This document shows, piece by piece, positions 27,343 to 35,418 of a stretch of DNA of 64,000 nt. Each line of letters opens with the position of its first letter. Position 1 is the first letter of the stretch. The DNA comes from Tuberibacillus calidus DSM 17572 (GTDB taxonomy: Bacteria; Bacillota; Bacilli; Bacillales; Sporolactobacillaceae): positions 1-64,000 of the forward strand of contig NZ_AUMM01000005.1 of NCBI RefSeq assembly GCF_000430685.1, given 5' to 3'. The translations under genes were made by a program, and so were the position numbers. The notes beneath the pieces were generated by a model. That model was given only the letters and a program-made list of their open reading frames with translations. It was not told the origin of the DNA and searched no databases.

Positions 27343-27507
27343 GCCGCTCGTGTGGTATGTTGGTTTGCACACTTCAGTAGCCATCGGATACGTAAAAAGT
27401 CGATGATCACGAGAATACCTACAGAAACGCGCCCCCTCAAGTTGTGTTGGGAGACCAACTTCATGTCTTCATAACCCTACACTTGTCCGAACGTGAATGG
27501 TCTTTGA

Positions 27508-27537
27508 TTTACGACTCAAGCTTTATGGGATTATAAT
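27508..27537 (+). promoter_or_regulatory. Sigma-A promoter of ytkK
   Basis: TTTACG (27508-27513) and a perfect TATAAT (27532-27537) are 18 bp apart. The inferred start near 27544 rules out the longer in-frame extension of the SDR gene. Confidence 0.55.
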
Positions 27538-27565
27538 AGTCAAAAAACAGGGAGCGAGGGGTATA

Positions 27566-28327
27566 GTGCGACATGCTATTATAACTGCTGGTAGCAAAGG
27601 ACTCGGCCGAATGGTTACAGAAGCTTTTTTGGCAAAAGGTTATGCCGTGACCGTCAATTATCGAAGCGACGAGAAGGCGGTTGTCGATTTAAAAACCAAA
27701 TGGGAAGCAGCTCAGGATCGGTTGCAAGTAATAAAAGGCGATATGACCCGCCGAGAAGATATCGATGCATTGGTAGAAGGGGCTTATCGGCGTTTTGGGC
27801 GGATCGATTGTCTGATCAATAATGCTGGTCCTTTTGTTTTTACACGCAAACCAATCATTGACTACAGTGAAGACGAATGGTTCGAAATGATCAACGGCAA
27901 TTTAACCAGTGTCTTTCGGCTAGTAAAAAAGGTTGTGCCGATCATGAGACGACAACACTTTGGACGCATCATTACATATGGTTTTCAAAATGCTGATGTG
28001 GCACCGGGATGGATACATAGAGGACCATTTGCTTCGGCAAAAACCGGCTTGGTGTCTTTAACGAGGACAATTGCCTTAGAAGAAGCGGCATACGGCATTA
28101 CCGCCAATATGGTATTACCGGGATTAATTGAAGATGACATGAAAGAAGCAACGATAGCGATGGCTCGGGAGGATCGGAAAAAAAGGACGCCGATCGGACG
28201 GTCTGTTACAGGAGAAGACATCGCCCGCACCATTCTTTTCTTATGCGCGGAAGATTCGGAAATGATTACCGGAGCCGTTGTGGATATGACCGGCGGAAAA
28301 GATGTCATCAACCGAATGAGAAGCTAG
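27566..28327 (+). CDS. ytkK: SDR-fold protein lacking the usual catalytic tyrosine (YtkK-like)
   Basis: A 253-residue short-chain dehydrogenase/reductase fold. The cofactor-binding Thr-Ala-Gly-Ser-Lys-Gly-Leu-Gly and structural Asn-Asn-Ala-Gly motifs are intact, so NAD(P) binding is likely. The catalytic Tyr-x-x-x-Lys is Phe155-Ala-Ser-Ala-Lys159, and the segment that normally carries the active serine reads Thr-Tyr-Gly-Phe-Gln, so classical carbonyl reduction is doubtful. B. subtilis YtkK, next to ytkL, appears to be the counterpart, and I believe it has the same substitution. GTG 27566 follows GAGCGAGGGG. The repeat array begins 45 bp after the stop and no terminator of its own is seen. Confidence 0.78.
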   Translation: MRHAIITAGSKGLGRMVTEAFLAKGYAVTVNYRSDEKAVVDLKTKWEAAQDRLQVIKGDMTRREDIDALVEGAYRRFGRIDCLINNAGPFVFTRKPIIDYSEDEWFEMINGNLTSVFRLVKKVVPIMRRQHFGRIITYGFQNADVAPGWIHRGPFASAKTGLVSLTRTIALEEAAYGITANMVLPGLIEDDMKEATIAMAREDRKKRTPIGRSVTGEDIARTILFLCAEDSEMITGAVVDMTGGKDVINRMRS

Positions 28328-28372
28328 TGTAACGCTAGGAAGAGCCAAGGAAATTATACTTTGCTCATTCAG

Positions 28373-28945
28373 GTGAATGAATAGACGCTCCTGTAAATGA
28401 AAAAAGCAAGGACAAAAGCTGTAAAAAAACTGGAGTATATGCGCAATTTCAGATCGATCGGTGACCAAAACTGAGCAAAAACCGATTTCTGCGCACTTTT
28501 GAGACTTCAGCAAGCGGAAAATGAGTAAACGCTCCAGTAATTGGAAAAACGAGTGTGAAAACTGTAAAAAACAGGAGTATATGCACAATTTCAGATCGAA
28601 AAGCCACCAAAAATGAGCACAAACCCGATTTCTGCGCAAATTTAAGGCTCTAGCGGGCGAAAAATGCGCAGACGCTCCAGTAAATGGAAAAACGGGTGTG
28701 AAAACTGTAAAAAACAGGAGTATATGCACAATTTCAGATCGAAAAGCCACCAAAAATGAGCACAAACCCGATTTCTGCGCAATTTTAAGGTTCAAGGTAT
28801 TGAAAAATGCGCAGACGCTCCAGTAAATGGAAAACCATAGCTTGATATGTAAAAAACTGGAGCGTATGCACAATTTCAAACCGAAAAGCGACCAAAAATA
28901 AGCACAAACCCAATTTTTACGCAAATTTTAGGCTCTAGTAAATCA
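28373..28945. repeat. Tandem array A: four units of a 143-144-bp repeat
   Basis: The marker GCTCC(A/T)G recurs at 28387, 28531, 28674 and 28817, giving periods of 144, 143 and 143 bp. Each unit starts with (T)GCGCAGACGCTCCAGT, runs through TGGAAAAA and TGTAAAAAACTGGAG, then has a locus-specific half containing CAATTTCA, GAGCACAAACC and GATTTCTGCGCA. CTCCAGT and ACTGGAG form an inverted repeat; in the last unit CGCTCCAGT (28816-28824) and ACTGGAGCG (28856-28864) match perfectly. The array fills the gap between the convergent ytkK and M24 peptidase genes. Confidence 0.9.
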
Positions 28946-28955
28946 GGAGCTGACG

Positions 28956-30059
28956 TTATTCAATAATTTGCAGCTCTTTAGGAAAACTTGTCAGAACGAG
29001 CGGGCCGGTCTCATCGAGGTAAACATCGTCTTCGATGCGGACGCCGCCGACTTCCGGCAGATAAATGCCCGGCTCAATTGTAAACACCATACCAGCTTTT
29101 AATAGCGCTGTGTTCTGACTGTTCATCGAAGGTGCCTCATGGATGTCAAGGCCCAATCCGTGTCCGACGCGATGGGTAAAATAGTCGCCGAAACCTGCGT
29201 CTTGAATGACTTGTCGCGCGGCTAAGTCGACATCCCCAATGCGCACGCCGGGTTTTGCGCTTTGAATAGCTGCTTCATTGGCTTTCCGTACGGCTTCATA
29301 TATTGCTTCTTGTTCTTTGCTTGCGTGTTTATAGACAAACGTCCGCGTAATATCCGAACAATAGCCATTGACGACAACGCCGAGATCGAACAGAACGAAA
29401 TCACCTTCGCGAATTTGCCGATCATTTGGTGTGCCGTGCGGCAAGGCACTTTTTGGACCTGTAAGAACAGTTGTCGCAAACGACATGCCTTCTGCCCCGC
29501 GTTTTTTGACCTCATATTCAATTTCTGCTACGAGGGCAAGTTCGGTTTTTCCTTTTTTAATAGCATTTTTTCCGATATTGATCGCAAAATCAGCGAGTTC
29601 AGCCGCTTTTTTCAGATGTTCCAGCTCATCGGGTCCCTTGATTAACCGTTGCGCGAGGATGGCTTCTTCCGACGAGACGAAACGGACATCATCAAACAAA
29701 GCTCGCAGTTGTTCAGCTTTGGCAAAGGACAGCGTCTCGGTTTCAATGGCTACCGTTACTTTTCTGGATATACCGCGGCCGGCTAATGCTTTTTGGATCA
29801 GATGCCACGGGTTTTGGTCATCGTCATAGCCGATAATCTCGCTTGTCCAACCGGCCTCTTCGGCGCGGGTAACTTCCATGTTCGGACATACGAGAAACGG
29901 CGTTTTTCCCGGTATGATGAATAGACCTAATAATCTTTCATGTGGGTCACATTTAAAACCTGTAAAGTAAAAAACATTTTTAGGGTCGCTTAAAAAAGCA
30001 AAGTCAATGTGTTCGCGTCCGACCCATTCGGCAAACCGTTCTAAGCGGTGTTGCACCAT
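28956..30059 (-). CDS. M24 family Xaa-Pro peptidase
   Basis: A cytoplasmic metallopeptidase of about 367 residues that removes the residue before proline from peptides. An N-terminal creatinase-like domain (about 1-130) is followed by the pita-bread catalytic domain. Metal ligands are visible as Asp in Phe-Asp-Leu-Gly, Asp in Cys-Ser-Asp-Ile-Thr-Arg, His in Val-Gly-His-Gly-Leu-Gly, Glu in Thr-Ile-Glu-Pro-Gly and Glu in Arg-Ile-Glu-Asp-Asp. Whether it is a dipeptidase (PepQ) or aminopeptidase (PapA/PapB) is undecided. GGGAGGG precedes ATG-ATG-GTG; I use the ATG at 30059, with GTG 30056 nearly as likely. Convergent with ytkK across repeat array A. Confidence 0.9.
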   Translation of the reverse strand: MVQHRLERFAEWVGREHIDFAFLSDPKNVFYFTGFKCDPHERLLGLFIIPGKTPFLVCPNMEVTRAEEAGWTSEIIGYDDDQNPWHLIQKALAGRGISRKVTVAIETETLSFAKAEQLRALFDDVRFVSSEEAILAQRLIKGPDELEHLKKAAELADFAINIGKNAIKKGKTELALVAEIEYEVKKRGAEGMSFATTVLTGPKSALPHGTPNDRQIREGDFVLFDLGVVVNGYCSDITRTFVYKHASKEQEAIYEAVRKANEAAIQSAKPGVRIGDVDLAARQVIQDAGFGDYFTHRVGHGLGLDIHEAPSMNSQNTALLKAGMVFTIEPGIYLPEVGGVRIEDDVYLDETGPLVLTSFPKELQIIE

Positions 30060-30337
30060 CATCCCTCCCATTGTGCTATACATCTACTCTTACATATTAT
30101 AAAACAGTGCGCGTCAAAATGCTTTACGGATGATTCAGGTGGACAAAAATTGAGATGAGAAGGGAAAGAGCCAAGTTTTTTTATAGCAGTATAAAAAAGC
30201 TATCGGACTGTATGTCAGGCACGATTCTTAAGTCCAAGCACCTTTGCACGACGTTTTTAAGCTCCCACCATGAGAAAACGTTGGGCAAAAAGTGAAATCG
30301 CAACGTTTTATTGCTTTAACGGCTGGCATGGTTTTTA

Positions 30338-30367
30338 TTGAAATTGATGGAATGGCTTCGGTATTAT
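30338..30367 (+). promoter_or_regulatory. Sigma-A promoter of ytkL
   Basis: TTGAAA (30338-30343) and TATTAT (30362-30367) are separated by 18 bp. The rest of the 348-bp gap upstream holds only a weak ATAGC/GCTAT inverted repeat near 30182-30200. Confidence 0.55.
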
Positions 30368-30407
30368 TATTAATAGAATTTAAATTCGGATAAAGGGAGA
30401 TGGGCGA

Positions 30408-31088
30408 ATGAAACTTACATATTTGGGACATGCTGTGGTCCTGATTGAAACCGGTGAAAAAAATTTAATTATTGATCCGTTCCTCAGCGGCAATCCTCTT
30501 GCTCCAATTGGACCAGATGAACTGCCGAAATTGGATTACATCATTTTGACTCATGGCCATAACGACCATGTCGGTGATGCTTTTGATTTGGCGAAAAAAC
30601 ATGACGCTACAATCATTGCCGTCGCGGAGCTGGCGGATTACTCTAGTGGTAAGGGATTAAAAGCACACGCGATGAGCATTGGCGGCGGGTACAATTTTGA
30701 TTTCGGCCGATTGCAATATACTATCGCTTTTCACGGTTCAAGTTATACGGATGAAAATGGGCAAATCATTTATACAGGCATGCCCGGTGGCGTCCTCTTA
30801 AACATTGACGGGAAAACGATTTATCATGCGGGGGATACCGCGCTTTACTCCGATATGAAATTACTCGGTGAGAAACACGACATTGATCTTGCCTTTTTAC
30901 CGATTGGCGATAATTTTACGATGGGGCCGGATGATGCGGTCATTGCGGCGAATTGGATTCAAGCGAAAAAGGTTGTGCCCATCCATTACAACACGTTCCC
31001 GGTCATTCAACAAGACCCGGATGAATTTGTTTCCAAACTGAATGGTGTAGGGGTGAAACTCGCTCCCGGAGAGAGTCTTGAACTGTAA
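30408..31088 (+). CDS. ytkL: Metal-dependent hydrolase, UPF0173 family (YtkL)
   Basis: A 226-residue metallo-beta-lactamase-fold hydrolase of the UPF0173 family. The dinuclear metal motif Thr-His-Gly-His-Asn-Asp-His is present near residues 47-53, with further ligands in His-Ala-Gly-Asp-Thr and the C-terminal Pro-Ile-His-Tyr-Asn-Thr. The natural substrate is not known. It is cytoplasmic, without signal peptide. AAAGGGAGATG precedes the ATG. A hairpin follows before ytoI, so the two genes are probably separate units although only 140 bp apart. Confidence 0.93.
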   Translation: MKLTYLGHAVVLIETGEKNLIIDPFLSGNPLAPIGPDELPKLDYIILTHGHNDHVGDAFDLAKKHDATIIAVAELADYSSGKGLKAHAMSIGGGYNFDFGRLQYTIAFHGSSYTDENGQIIYTGMPGGVLLNIDGKTIYHAGDTALYSDMKLLGEKHDIDLAFLPIGDNFTMGPDDAVIAANWIQAKKVVPIHYNTFPVIQQDPDEFVSKLNGVGVKLAPGESLEL

Positions 31089-31139
31089 GGCGCTTAATGA
31101 GTCCAATTGACAATCAGACGTGATACTTACTAGAAATGA

Positions 31140-31170
31140 CGGCGGACCCGTGGGTGGTCCGCTTCCTTTT
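31140..31170 (+). terminator. Terminator of ytkL
   Basis: The stem GCGGACC/GGTCCGC (31141-31147 with 31155-31161) is followed by TTCCTTTTG, a broken T tract. Confidence 0.55.
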
Positions 31171-31227
31171 GAATTTTTTTGAAAGAAAAAGCACCCGCTT
31201 GGAGTGATGGAAAAGGGGTGAAAGGTT

Positions 31228-32532
31228 TTGTCGACCAAGCACGAACAAATTCTTAAGTATATCGAAAATTTGGAAGTCGGTCATAGAATTTCCGTCCGTC
31301 AAATTGCCAAGACATTAAACGTCAGTGAAGGGACGGCCTATCGGGCGATCAAAGAGGCGGAAAATCAAGGGTATGTCAGCACGATCGAACGGGTCGGGAC
31401 CATCCGCATTGAGAAAAAACACAAGGGTAATATTGAAAAATTAACGTTTGCCGAGGTCGTCAATATCGTTGACGGACAAGTTCTCGGCGGGCGGGAAGGC
31501 TTACATAAAACGTTGAACCGCTTTTTCATCGGAGCCATGCGGTTGGAAGATATGATGCGATATGTTGAAGCTGGGGGACTTTTGATCGTCGGTAATCGGG
31601 ATAAAGCGCACGAGTATGGTTTACAAGCAGGCGCTGCTGTGTTAATCACGGGCGGGTTCGATGCCTCAGACGTTGTCAAGCGCCTTGCCGATGAACTCAG
31701 TCTGCCCGTCATTTCAACGACTTATGACACCTTTACCACCGCGGCGATGATCAACCGCGCGATTTATGATCAGTTAATCAAAAAAGAAATTGTTCACGTT
31801 GCCGATATTTTTATTCCTTTTGAGCGGACAAATGTCTTGGCGCTTGGCGACAGCATTCGCGATTTTCGCAAGCTCAATGAGGAAACCGGTCATAGCCGCT
31901 ATCCTGTTATTGACGACAGAAATCGGGTGCAAGGCATGATCACCGCCAAAGACATCATTGGCCATAACGATGAGGTGCCGATTGAGAAAGTGATGACGAA
32001 GGATCCGATCACAACGGGGATGACTACGTCTTTGGCAAGTTGCGCCCACATGATGATTTGGGAAGGCATTGAATGTTTGCCAGTGGTTGATGATGCGAAG
32101 AGACTGCTCGGCATTATTACGAGGCAGGATGTGTTAAAAGCATTACAAATGATGCAACGCCAGCCACAAGTCGGGGAAACGATCGATGATTTGATTACGG
32201 CGCATTTGACGGAAATGGATGATGACCGTTTTTCTTTTAAAGTCATGCCGCAGATGACCAACCATCTTGGCGTGCTCTCGCAAGGGGTCGTCACAACGGT
32301 CGTCATTACGGCTGCGATCCGGTTGCTCAGGAAACAAAAAAAAGGTGACCTTGTGATCGAAAATGTCACCCTTTACTTTATTAAGCCAATCCAAATTGAA
32401 AGCATTGTGGAAATCCAACCGAAAGTTTTAGACGCGACGCGCCGATATGGTAAAGTGGATGTTGAAATCTTTTATAACGGCCAAGCTGTCGGCAAAGCTT
32501 TTGTACTGGCGCAGTTTATCGATCGTTACTGA
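31228..32532 (+). CDS. ytoI: CBS/DRTGG-domain regulatory protein (YtoI)
   Basis: A 434-residue multidomain protein. A winged helix-turn-helix occupies about 1-60 (Val-Arg-Gln-Ile-Ala-Lys-Thr-Leu-Asn-Val-Ser-Glu-Gly-Thr-Ala-Tyr), then a DRTGG domain (about 70-180), two CBS domains (about 190-312) and a C-terminal hot-dog thioesterase-like domain (about 330-430). The architecture suggests a nucleotide-sensing regulator. CBS pairs bind adenine nucleotides, and c-di-AMP is a plausible ligand in Bacillota, but that is inference. The start is TTG at 31228, 8 bp after AAGGGGTG. It lies between ytkL and ytpI, as in B. subtilis. Confidence 0.9.
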   Translation: MSTKHEQILKYIENLEVGHRISVRQIAKTLNVSEGTAYRAIKEAENQGYVSTIERVGTIRIEKKHKGNIEKLTFAEVVNIVDGQVLGGREGLHKTLNRFFIGAMRLEDMMRYVEAGGLLIVGNRDKAHEYGLQAGAAVLITGGFDASDVVKRLADELSLPVISTTYDTFTTAAMINRAIYDQLIKKEIVHVADIFIPFERTNVLALGDSIRDFRKLNEETGHSRYPVIDDRNRVQGMITAKDIIGHNDEVPIEKVMTKDPITTGMTTSLASCAHMMIWEGIECLPVVDDAKRLLGIITRQDVLKALQMMQRQPQVGETIDDLITAHLTEMDDDRFSFKVMPQMTNHLGVLSQGVVTTVVITAAIRLLRKQKKGDLVIENVTLYFIKPIQIESIVEIQPKVLDATRRYGKVDVEIFYNGQAVGKAFVLAQFIDRY

Positions 32533-32542
32533 TGACATGGCG

Positions 32543-32857
32543 TCATTGTCCGTTTGAGGTAACCGAGCGGCGGGATTCCTCCACCATCCTTGGCCAGTAA
32601 TAGCGGTACGCTTTTATGCTGTAATAAATAATAAAGAGGCCGTATAAAATGAAAACGCCGCATACAATGGCTGAAAGAGCGGACGCTTGAATAAACAAGC
32701 GGTTTAAACCAAAGAAAAACATAAAAGCTCCAAGCCCCATATTGGCTTTTGTCACAGTCCATTTTTTCTTATAAGGGGCGTGAATTTGCCAAGCTCGAAT
32801 GCGATAGTAGATGAACATGGCAAAAGATAAGATAATGAGTATGATGAATGTGGGCAC
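32543..32857 (-). CDS. ytpI: Small membrane protein YtpI
   Basis: A 104-residue integral membrane protein with three predicted transmembrane helices (about 2-20, 38-58 and 62-82) and a basic C-terminus. It matches the YtpI family, which has no assigned function. It is transcribed opposite to ytoI and nrnA, its end facing ytoI with only a 10-bp gap. GTG 32857 is 7 bp after GGAGG on the minus strand. Confidence 0.85.
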   Translation of the reverse strand: MPTFIILIILSFAMFIYYRIRAWQIHAPYKKKWTVTKANMGLGAFMFFFGLNRLFIQASALSAIVCGVFILYGLFIIYYSIKAYRYYWPRMVEESRRSVTSNGQ

Positions 32858-32965
32858 AGTGTCACCTCCAGGTCGGCATCGCGTTCGCTTTTAATTTTAG
32901 CGGTTTTTGTCCAAGAATGCGACCTTCATGGACAAGTGATTGTGAGTAGATAGGAGAATGAACTG

Positions 32966-33898
32966 ATGATTGATGAAATTTTTAAACAGATCGAAGCCTT
33001 TCAGACGATTATTATTCACCGCCATGTACGGCCCGACCCCGATGCGCTCGGCTCTCAAGGCGGGCTCGCTCGGTTGATCAAAGATCATTATCCGGATAAA
33101 AACGTCTATGTCGTCGGTGAGGATGTTCCATCACTGGCTTATCTGAACACGATGGATGATATTCCGGACAGCGCCTATGATGATGCATTAGTCATCGTTT
33201 GTGATACAGCTAACCAAGCGCGCATCAGTGATGACCGCTGGCGAAAGGGTCGGTTTTTGATAAAAATCGATCATCATCCCAATGTCGAACCTTATGGCGA
33301 CCTGATGTGGGTGGATGAAAATGCGAGTTCTGTCTCCGAAATGATCGCTTCCCTCTATGAGATGCGGCCGGACCTCACGCTGTCTGAAGATGCAGCGAGA
33401 CTTCTTTATGCTGGCATCGTCGGAGATACCGGTAGGTTTCTTTATAACAATACGACGCCGAAGACGTTTGAAACCGCAAGCCGGCTGATACAAAAAAATT
33501 TCGACCGCAACACGCTTCACGACCGCATGTATGAAATGCCCCTCCCCCTTATGCGGCTGAACGGTTATGTGCTGGAACATTTTGAATTAAATGAGGCGGG
33601 TGTCGGCCAGATGCGGATCCCTATAGAGTTGATGCAGCGTTTTGGCGTAACGCCGGAAAGTGCTTCTCTTTTAATTAACAGCTTCTCAAGTGTGACAGGA
33701 ATAAAAGCTTGGGTTTTCTTTATCGAAGAAGCCGACCAAATCCGGGTGCGCCTCCGCTCCAAAGGTCCTGTGGTCAATACGCTTGCGGCCAAATACAATG
33801 GAGGCGGGCACCCGTTGGCTGCGGGAGCGACGGTTTATTCATGGGAAGCTTGTGATCAAGTGGTCAAAGACCTAACAGAACTCTGTTTAAATAAGTAA
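32966..33898 (+). CDS. nrnA: NanoRNase / pAp phosphatase NrnA
   Basis: A bifunctional DHH-family enzyme of 310 residues that degrades 2-5-nt RNAs and dephosphorylates 3'-phosphoadenosine 5'-phosphate, linking RNA turnover to sulfur assimilation. Metal-binding motifs are present: His-Arg-His-Val-Arg-Pro-Asp-Pro-Asp-Ala, Cys-Asp-Thr, the signature Asp-His-His-Pro and Gly-Asp-Thr. The C-terminal DHHA1 domain has Gly-Gly-Gly-His-Pro. Length and neighbours match B. subtilis ytqI. AGGAGA precedes the ATG. A terminator shared with the opposing small gene follows. Confidence 0.94.
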   Translation: MIDEIFKQIEAFQTIIIHRHVRPDPDALGSQGGLARLIKDHYPDKNVYVVGEDVPSLAYLNTMDDIPDSAYDDALVIVCDTANQARISDDRWRKGRFLIKIDHHPNVEPYGDLMWVDENASSVSEMIASLYEMRPDLTLSEDAARLLYAGIVGDTGRFLYNNTTPKTFETASRLIQKNFDRNTLHDRMYEMPLPLMRLNGYVLEHFELNEAGVGQMRIPIELMQRFGVTPESASLLINSFSSVTGIKAWVFFIEEADQIRVRLRSKGPVVNTLAAKYNGGGHPLAAGATVYSWEACDQVVKDLTELCLNK

Positions 33899-33901
33899 AA
33901 A

Positions 33902-33955
33902 GAAGAGAGGTTGATACAGAAAGGATGCGGCTTTCTGAAATCAACCTCTTTACTT
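33902..33955. terminator. Bidirectional terminator between nrnA and the small convergent gene
   Basis: AGAGGTTGAT pairs with ATCAACCTCT, with an inner CAGAAAG/CTTTCTG helix. T-rich sequence follows on the plus side and an A-rich mirror (T-rich on minus) on the other. Confidence 0.75.
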
Positions 33956-34135
33956 CTATTTAACAGGGTAAAACCAATACCCTATTGATGTTTGATCTTC
34001 TATTGCTTCCATGTTTCGTTTCTTTAATTCCCTTTTTAAAAGACGAGCGACCTCTTGGGAATCCGTATAGGCTGAAAAGCCCTCTTCAAGTAATTGTAAT
34101 TTCGCTTTAGCAATTTCGCGGCGATTAATGATCAT
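33956..34135 (-). CDS. Conserved small protein, 59 residues, function unknown
   Basis: A short hydrophilic, helical protein starting Met-Ile-Ile-Asn-Arg-Arg-Glu and ending Trp-Phe-Tyr-Pro-Val-Lys. GAGGTGA lies 6-7 bp before the ATG at 34135, giving good support for a real gene; an upstream in-frame extension has no binding site. Position between nrnA and ytrI corresponds to the small ytzJ-like gene of B. subtilis, but I cannot confirm the relation. It contains Glu-Glu-Gly-Phe-Ser-Ala-Tyr-Thr and a basic patch Leu-Leu-Lys-Arg-Glu-Leu-Lys-Lys-Arg. Confidence 0.65.
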   Translation of the reverse strand: MIINRREIAKAKLQLLEEGFSAYTDSQEVARLLKRELKKRNMEAIEDQTSIGYWFYPVK

Positions 34136-34290
34136 AACAATCACCTCACAAAATTGGTCTAAAGCTATTTTACAAAAAAAAATGCGCGTTTGTCTGATAA
34201 AGTGCCCAATCGTCAAAAATTTGTAAAAACATCTTTACGAAAAAATGTCAATGGAAATATTGCTGATTTAATGGTGATGATGGCAAAGAT

Positions 34291-34797
34291 TTAAGCCTCT
34301 TTAACACCTGTCAGCAAAACCGTGATTTTGACGGTGGAGAAGATGATCAGGCTTTTGATTTTAAAAGTATACGTCTTATCTTCAACGGTAAAGGGATGGC
34401 CTTCGATGGCTTGAAAAATTAATTGATCATTATCGCCGACGGTTTCAATCCTTTTGTTGATGAGAATTTTAAGCTGTGAAGCGAGGGCCTGTTCCAAGTC
34501 AAGTTTGACTAAATGGTTCAAAGAAAATTTGCCTTCGTCGACGAACACTTTCACTTCCTGAATGGTCAACTGTTTCGTAAGTTCCTCATTTTCTTTTTCG
34601 CTGCTTTCCCTTAAAACCTCAAGGTTATCTTTCAAATCTTTAATGATGGTTTCTTGTTCCATAATTTTATCGATCTGCCGTTCTTGGGCCATGCCATATA
34701 GGAGGATGAAAAAGCAAAAACCGATAATCGCACCGACCGCACAACCGGCAAAAAACCTTTGCCAAGCGGGATATTTATAGTATGGCGGAATGCGCAT
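34291..34797 (-). CDS. ytrI: Sporulation membrane protein YtrI
   Basis: A 168-residue protein with a single transmembrane helix (about 20-40) preceded by Tyr-Tyr-Lys-Tyr-Pro, then a coiled coil (about 45-80) and a compact C-terminal domain. YtrI and YtrH are made in the mother cell under sigma-E in B. subtilis and are needed for efficient sporulation, with the exact role unknown. The start at 34797 has AGGAG 9 bp upstream. It follows ytrH with a 2-bp gap, so the two form an operon. Confidence 0.87.
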   Translation of the reverse strand: MRIPPYYKYPAWQRFFAGCAVGAIIGFCFFILLYGMAQERQIDKIMEQETIIKDLKDNLEVLRESSEKENEELTKQLTIQEVKVFVDEGKFSLNHLVKLDLEQALASQLKILINKRIETVGDNDQLIFQAIEGHPFTVEDKTYTFKIKSLIIFSTVKITVLLTGVKEA

Positions 34798-34799
34798 CG

Positions 34800-35129
34800 C
34801 TAAGACTCCTGTGTCAACCAATGAATGATGATGGATGCGGTATGGGCACCGACCATGGCAGAGGCGATGAGTAATAAATGCTTGATAACCTCGCTTGGCG
34901 TTCCTTCCAAAAAGCCTTTTTCTAAGTCATTGATGGCGTCAAACGTTCCGCCAATCGCTGAGACTATTGCCCAAATCTTGAGTTTATCAACTAATTCATT
35001 CATCGCAAAAAGCGGGGGTTTGCTGATTAAAAAGGCACCGATCCCGCCAACAATACAGCCGCCAATTAAGACGCCAAAAGCGATAAAAAAATTCATCGTT
35101 GCCGTTTTGGCGAAGGTTTCCATGTCCAT
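34800..35129 (-). CDS. ytrH: Sporulation membrane protein YtrH
   Basis: A 109-residue integral membrane protein with three hydrophobic segments (about 10-35, 50-65 and 80-105), Gly-rich in the first (Gly-Gly-Cys-Ile-Val-Gly-Gly-Ile-Gly). It belongs to the YtrH family, restricted to spore formers. GGGAGG precedes ATG 35129 by 8 bp. It is the first gene of the ytrH-ytrI operon behind a sigma-E-like promoter, facing away from dnaE. Confidence 0.9.
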   Translation of the reverse strand: MDMETFAKTATMNFFIAFGVLIGGCIVGGIGAFLISKPPLFAMNELVDKLKIWAIVSAIGGTFDAINDLEKGFLEGTPSEVIKHLLLIASAMVGAHTASIIIHWLTQES

Positions 35130-35152
35130 CTCTATTGCCTCCCATCGCTATC

Positions 35153-35182
35153 ATCATATGGGACAAGAAAGGAGAGTATTCC
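35153..35182 (-). promoter_or_regulatory. Candidate sigma-E (mother-cell) promoter of ytrHI
   Basis: On the minus strand GGAATACT (35175-35182) and CATATGAT (35153-35160) are separated by 14 bp, close to the sigma-E pattern of ATA-containing -35 and CATACAAT -10. Confidence 0.5.
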
Positions 35183-35214
35183 GGTTTCCCGTTCTACTGG
35201 AATGCGGGGATCGC

Positions 35215-35346
35215 ATTTTTTAGGCTAACATAAGGCGAACTGAGGTTGACACCACTCAAAGGCTTAGTAAAGTCAAGTTTTGCAATTGACCAGCATAACG
35301 GCACTCTAGGCCCTGCCTTCTTTAGCGGAGCCAAGTTTTCTTTAAG
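35215..35346 (+). repeat. Two adjoining copies of the dispersed hairpin element
   Basis: Copy one (about 35215-35283) contains TTAGGCTAACATAAGG, GAACTGAGG and GTCAAGTTTTG. Copy two (about 35284-35346) contains GACCAGCATAA, then GCGGAGCCAAGTTTTCTTTA. Both align with the copy at 54846-54950. The -10 sequence TATAAT (35359-35364) of the likely dnaE promoter lies 12 bp beyond, without a convincing -35. Confidence 0.55.
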
Positions 35347-35418
35347 ATGCGGATGTTTTATAATAGAGATAAGCATTTATGAACGTCTTGTCTAACATTA
35401 GCCATTTGGGGTGAGCCC

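Noticed and set aside
28241-28924. A 227-codon minus-strand open frame across array A
   Set aside because: It is open only because the repeat units lack stops in that frame, has no ribosome binding site, and its composition (Phe/Leu/Cys-rich, repeating every unit) is that of translated repeat DNA.
28373-28945. CRISPR array
   Set aside because: Units are 143 bp and similar along their whole length, with no short direct repeats separated by unique spacers and no cas genes nearby.
30182-30200. ATAGC/GCTAT hairpin with a T run on the minus strand
   Set aside because: No gene is transcribed into it on that strand, and the stem is only five pairs.
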